From Sedimentisphaerales bacterium (lineage in GTDB: Bacteria > Planctomycetota > Phycisphaerae > Sedimentisphaerales > SM23-30): a DNA stretch of 40,140 bases. The notes beneath the pieces are model-generated. The model was not told the origin of the DNA, did not search any database, and was given only the letters and a program-made list of their open reading frames with translations. The stretch lies in NCBI GenBank assembly GCA_016930295.1, contig JAFGHE010000041.1, positions 1 through 40,140 on the forward strand, in the 5' to 3' direction. The position numbers and the translations under genes are program-made. Each line of letters starts with the position of its first letter. Within the stretch, counting starts at the first letter, position 1. This document shows, one piece after another, positions 37,248 to 40,140 of the stretch.

Positions 37248-38696
37248 ATGGAACATGACAGGACACCTGACGAATACGAACAGGCCCGTTTGGCTAAGCT
37301 TGAGCAACTGCGCCAGATGGGCGTGGATCCTTACGGCGGCAAATTCTCCGGCGCCGAAGCCCTCCAGGCCATAGCGGACAAATACGACCCAAACCATGAA
37401 GATCAAATCGTCTGCGGCGCCGGCCGGATTATATTACTGCGTGATATCGGCAAACTTATTTTTATTACCCTGCGTGACCGGACCGGCACGCTCCAGGCGG
37501 GATTAAGTAAAAAAATGCTCGGTGACGCCTGGGCCGTGGCCAGGCTGCTGGACCTGGGTGACCATATCGGCGTCGAAGGGATGCTGGGCAGGACCAAAAC
37601 CGGTGAAATTACGATATGGGCCAACACACTCACCCTGCTGTGCAAGGCAACCCTGCCTCCGCCGGAGAAGTGGCACGGCTTACAGGATGTGGAACTGCGT
37701 TACCGGCGTCGTTATGTGGATCTGTTCAGTAATCCACAGGTGCTGGCCACCTTTCAGGACCGCGTGGCCATTATTCAGACGATTCGAGAGTTCCTTCAGG
37801 ACCGGGGATTTCTGGAAGTGGAAACGCCGATGATGCACCCGATCGCCGGCGGCGCAGCGGCGCGCCCGTTCATTACCCATCACAATACCCTGGATATCGA
37901 CTTATACCTGCGGATCGCGCCGGAGCTGTATTTGAAACGCCTGCTGGTAGGCGGCCTGGAACGGGTATTCGAGATCAACCGCAACTTCCGGAACGAAGGG
38001 ATCAGTACCCAGCATAATCCGGAATTCACCATGTGTGAACTCTACCAGGCATACGGCGATTACCATGATATGATGGACCTGACCGAGGAGTTAATCTGTC
38101 TGCTGGTGAGCCGGCGCAGCGAGGATATGAAACTGGACTTTAACGGGCGATCCATCGATTATACGCCGCCCTGGCCGCGTAAGACCTATGCCGAGCTCTT
38201 TGCCGAACATGTCGGCTGTGAGATGTCGGATAGTGCCGCCGTCCGGCAAAAGGCCCGCTCCCTGGAAATCGGTGAGGCCAATATGGACGATACGGTCGTG
38301 GTCAATGAGATATTTGAGCATACCGTGGAAGATAAACTCATTAATCCCACATTTGTGATTGATTACCCGGCGGCCTTATGCCCGCTGACGCGGCGCAGGA
38401 AAGATAATCCGAATGTCGCCGAACGATTTGAACTGTTTATTTCTTCCATGGAGATTGGCAATGCCTATACGGAACTGAACGACCCGGCCGTGCAGGAAGA
38501 AAACTTCCGGCTGCAACTGCGCGGGCAGGAAGAGACCATGGCCACCATGGACGAGGATTTTATTCAGGCGCTCAAATACGGCATGCCTCCGGCCGGCGGA
38601 CTGGGAATCGGCATCGACCGGCTGGTCATGCTGCTGACCGATTCACCCTCGATCCGCGATGTCATCCTCTTCCCCCAGATGCGCCCGACCGAATAA
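37248..38696 (+). CDS. lysS: Lysyl-tRNA synthetase, class II
   Basis: RLAKLEQLRQMGVDPYGGKF...RYRRRYVDLFSNPQV...FLEVETPMMHPIAGGAAARPFITHHNTLDIDLYLRIAPELYLKRLLVGGLERVFEINRNFRNEGISTQHNPEFTMCELYQAYGDY. Confidence 0.97.
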   Translation: MEHDRTPDEYEQARLAKLEQLRQMGVDPYGGKFSGAEALQAIADKYDPNHEDQIVCGAGRIILLRDIGKLIFITLRDRTGTLQAGLSKKMLGDAWAVARLLDLGDHIGVEGMLGRTKTGEITIWANTLTLLCKATLPPPEKWHGLQDVELRYRRRYVDLFSNPQVLATFQDRVAIIQTIREFLQDRGFLEVETPMMHPIAGGAAARPFITHHNTLDIDLYLRIAPELYLKRLLVGGLERVFEINRNFRNEGISTQHNPEFTMCELYQAYGDYHDMMDLTEELICLLVSRRSEDMKLDFNGRSIDYTPPWPRKTYAELFAEHVGCEMSDSAAVRQKARSLEIGEANMDDTVVVNEIFEHTVEDKLINPTFVIDYPAALCPLTRRRKDNPNVAERFELFISSMEIGNAYTELNDPAVQEENFRLQLRGQEETMATMDEDFIQALKYGMPPAGGLGIGIDRLVMLLTDSPSIRDVILFPQMRPTE

Positions 38697-38697
38697 T

Positions 38698-38786
38698 GAC
38701 GCCAGCGTCAAAAGGATTGTGAACGCTTGTTTCTGGATTAAAAACAAAGATTTTAATCGCCAAAATCACCTTTTGACGGCGGCATC
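38698..38786 (+). repeat. 89-bp MITE-like element, copy D
   Basis: GACGCCAGCGTCAAAAG ... CTTTTGACGGCGGCATC; flanked on both sides by GAATAAT, which includes the lysS stop codon. Confidence 0.85.
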
Positions 38787-38810
38787 GAATAATATAATGC
38801 AGGATACTGT

Positions 38811-38898
38811 CATTCCTGCGAAAGGTTGTCACCCGCGCGCAGGCGGGGGCAGGAATCTAAATCGTAATGACGAGACCCCTGGCTGCGCAGGGGTGACA
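38811..38898. repeat. CATTCCTGCGAAAG/CAGGGGTGACA-type boilerplate repeat
   Basis: CATTCCTGCGAAAGGTTGTCACCCGCGCGCAGGCGGGGGCAGGAATC...TGGCTGCGCAGGGGTGACA; resembles dispersed palindromic repeats seen in many bacterial genomes. Confidence 0.5.
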
Positions 38899-38920
38899 AA
38901 TCAGGGGCAACTTAAAAGAC

Positions 38921-40140
38921 ATGCACCAGTTATTCTTAGCACTGCGTTTTTTATGCAAGAGGCGGATCGCCTTTTTTGGTATCGGCGCAGTGGCGTTGTG
39001 TGTGGCACTGCTGATAGTGATTACCAGCCTGTTCACCGGATTTCTGGACTCCTTTCATACCAGCTGGCAGAGCAAAATGGGCCAGGTTATCCTGGAACCC
39101 TACCGGCCTTTGTACCAGTGGCCGGCGCTGGCCGCTCATATCGAGTCACTTGACGACGTGGCCGACGCGACGGCGGTCGTGGAGACGGGCGGTCTTTTAT
39201 ATCTGGGCCGCGGCGACCTCCGCGCGGTGAATCTGGTCGGTATCGATCTGGATACATGGAGTGAGGATGATACGATAAAGCAGGGTTTACTCCTGTATAA
39301 TCAGCAGAATAAACCGCTCAGCTTCGAGCTATCGGATAGCCAGCAGCAAAGGGCCCGCCTCGTGTTGGAGAAAAAATTACGCCGGGCGGTTACCGATAAG
39401 GATATGCCGGTGGGAGCCATACTGGGTATCGGCCTGCTGGGCGAACCGGACGATTTGACCGATGAATACGACCAGACCGCGATAATCGAGTACCTCCGGA
39501 ACCTGGACCGGCCCATGACGATTATCATCGGCAAGGCGACCCAGCCGGCCGGAGATAATGTAACCGGATCCATAAAAAAGATGACCCGCACCTGCTGGCC
39601 GGTCGAAGTAGTACAGACCGGTATGTATGATGCCGATACCCAACAGGTCTATTTACCGTTCGATTATGTCCGGCAACTGACCGGGTCACCCGATGAGAAT
39701 GGTCAAATCCTCTGTGCGGGCCGTATCAAAATCGTTGGTGACAAAGGCGTGGACCAGGCAGCGCTCATCGAAAAAGTGCAGCAGGCGTGGGTGGAATTTG
39801 CCCTTATGGAATTAAAATGGCCGGGAGAAAAGATTATCTCCGTCAATATCTCTGCCTCTATGGAAGCCCCTCATGTGAAAATGCTGACCGCCGAAATCCG
39901 CAAGCAACTGTTCATCCTGCAGGGCATACTGGGGCTCATCTGTCTGGTGGCGGCCCTGCTGGTATTTGTCATTCTGCAAATGATCGTGATCCAGAAAATA
40001 AAGGATATCGGCATTATCCGTGCGCTGGGTTCGTCGCGCTGGTCGGTCGCCCAGGTATTCCTCTGGTGGGCCGGATTCATTGGTGTGGCCGGGGCCGGCC
40101 TGGGGCTGCTCCTGGGTGTCTGGGCCACGCACCATATCAA
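38921..40140 (+). CDS. LolC/LolE-family ABC transporter permease (partial, runs off window)
   Basis: Translation from ATG 38921: MHQLFLALRFLCKRRIAFFGIGAVALCVALLIVITSLFTGFLDSFHTSWQSKMGQVILEPYRP...IQKIKDIGIIRALGSSRWSVAQVFLWWAGFIGVAGAGLGLLLGVW. Missing from ORF track because it is open at the edge. Confidence 0.85.
   Translation, partial: MHQLFLALRFLCKRRIAFFGIGAVALCVALLIVITSLFTGFLDSFHTSWQSKMGQVILEPYRPLYQWPALAAHIESLDDVADATAVVETGGLLYLGRGDLRAVNLVGIDLDTWSEDDTIKQGLLLYNQQNKPLSFELSDSQQQRARLVLEKKLRRAVTDKDMPVGAILGIGLLGEPDDLTDEYDQTAIIEYLRNLDRPMTIIIGKATQPAGDNVTGSIKKMTRTCWPVEVVQTGMYDADTQQVYLPFDYVRQLTGSPDENGQILCAGRIKIVGDKGVDQAALIEKVQQAWVEFALMELKWPGEKIISVNISASMEAPHVKMLTAEIRKQLFILQGILGLICLVAALLVFVILQMIVIQKIKDIGIIRALGSSRWSVAQVFLWWAGFIGVAGAGLGLLLGVWATHHI

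Noticed and set aside
38659-39153. 164-aa + strand ORF overlapping the lysS 3' end
   Set aside because: It crosses the MITE copy and the boilerplate repeat and is out of frame with the lolC-like gene that starts at 38921.
1-40140. CRISPR array, tRNA, rRNA or prophage
   Set aside because: No regularly spaced direct repeats, no recognisable tRNA/rRNA sequence and no phage structural genes seen by eye; tRNAscan and Infernal were not run.

Overview
This window looks like a planctomycete-type (Phycisphaerae-like) chromosome segment; that assignment is an inference from gene content. Its core is a late flagellar cluster on the + strand (about 10.4-27.9 kb): flgF, flgG, flgA, flgH, flgI, a flgJ-type rod-binding protein, a flgN-like chaperone, flgK, flgL, fliW, csrA and three flagellins. 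Downstream are uvrA, a MazG-like gene, an ABC-three-component (ABC-3C) conflict module (SMEK, small middle component, DUF2326-type ATPase) and lysS. Parts of LolCDE-type transporter genes lie at both edges. Four observations stand out. (1) The flagellin UTRs are tiled with consecutive RNA-like hairpins, many with G-U pairs and loop GGA motifs, right next to fliW and csrA; this suggests a CsrA-binding or CsrA-titrating flagellin mRNA system or large structured RNAs. (2) An 89-bp MITE-like family has 4 copies, 17-bp terminal inverted repeats and flanking 5-7 bp direct repeats. (3) Flagellin 3 is a mosaic of flagellins 1 and 2. (4) A polysaccharide co-polymerase/BY-kinase-like protein has lost its Walker A motif. 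All calls come from reading the sequence by eye; no folding program or database search was run.
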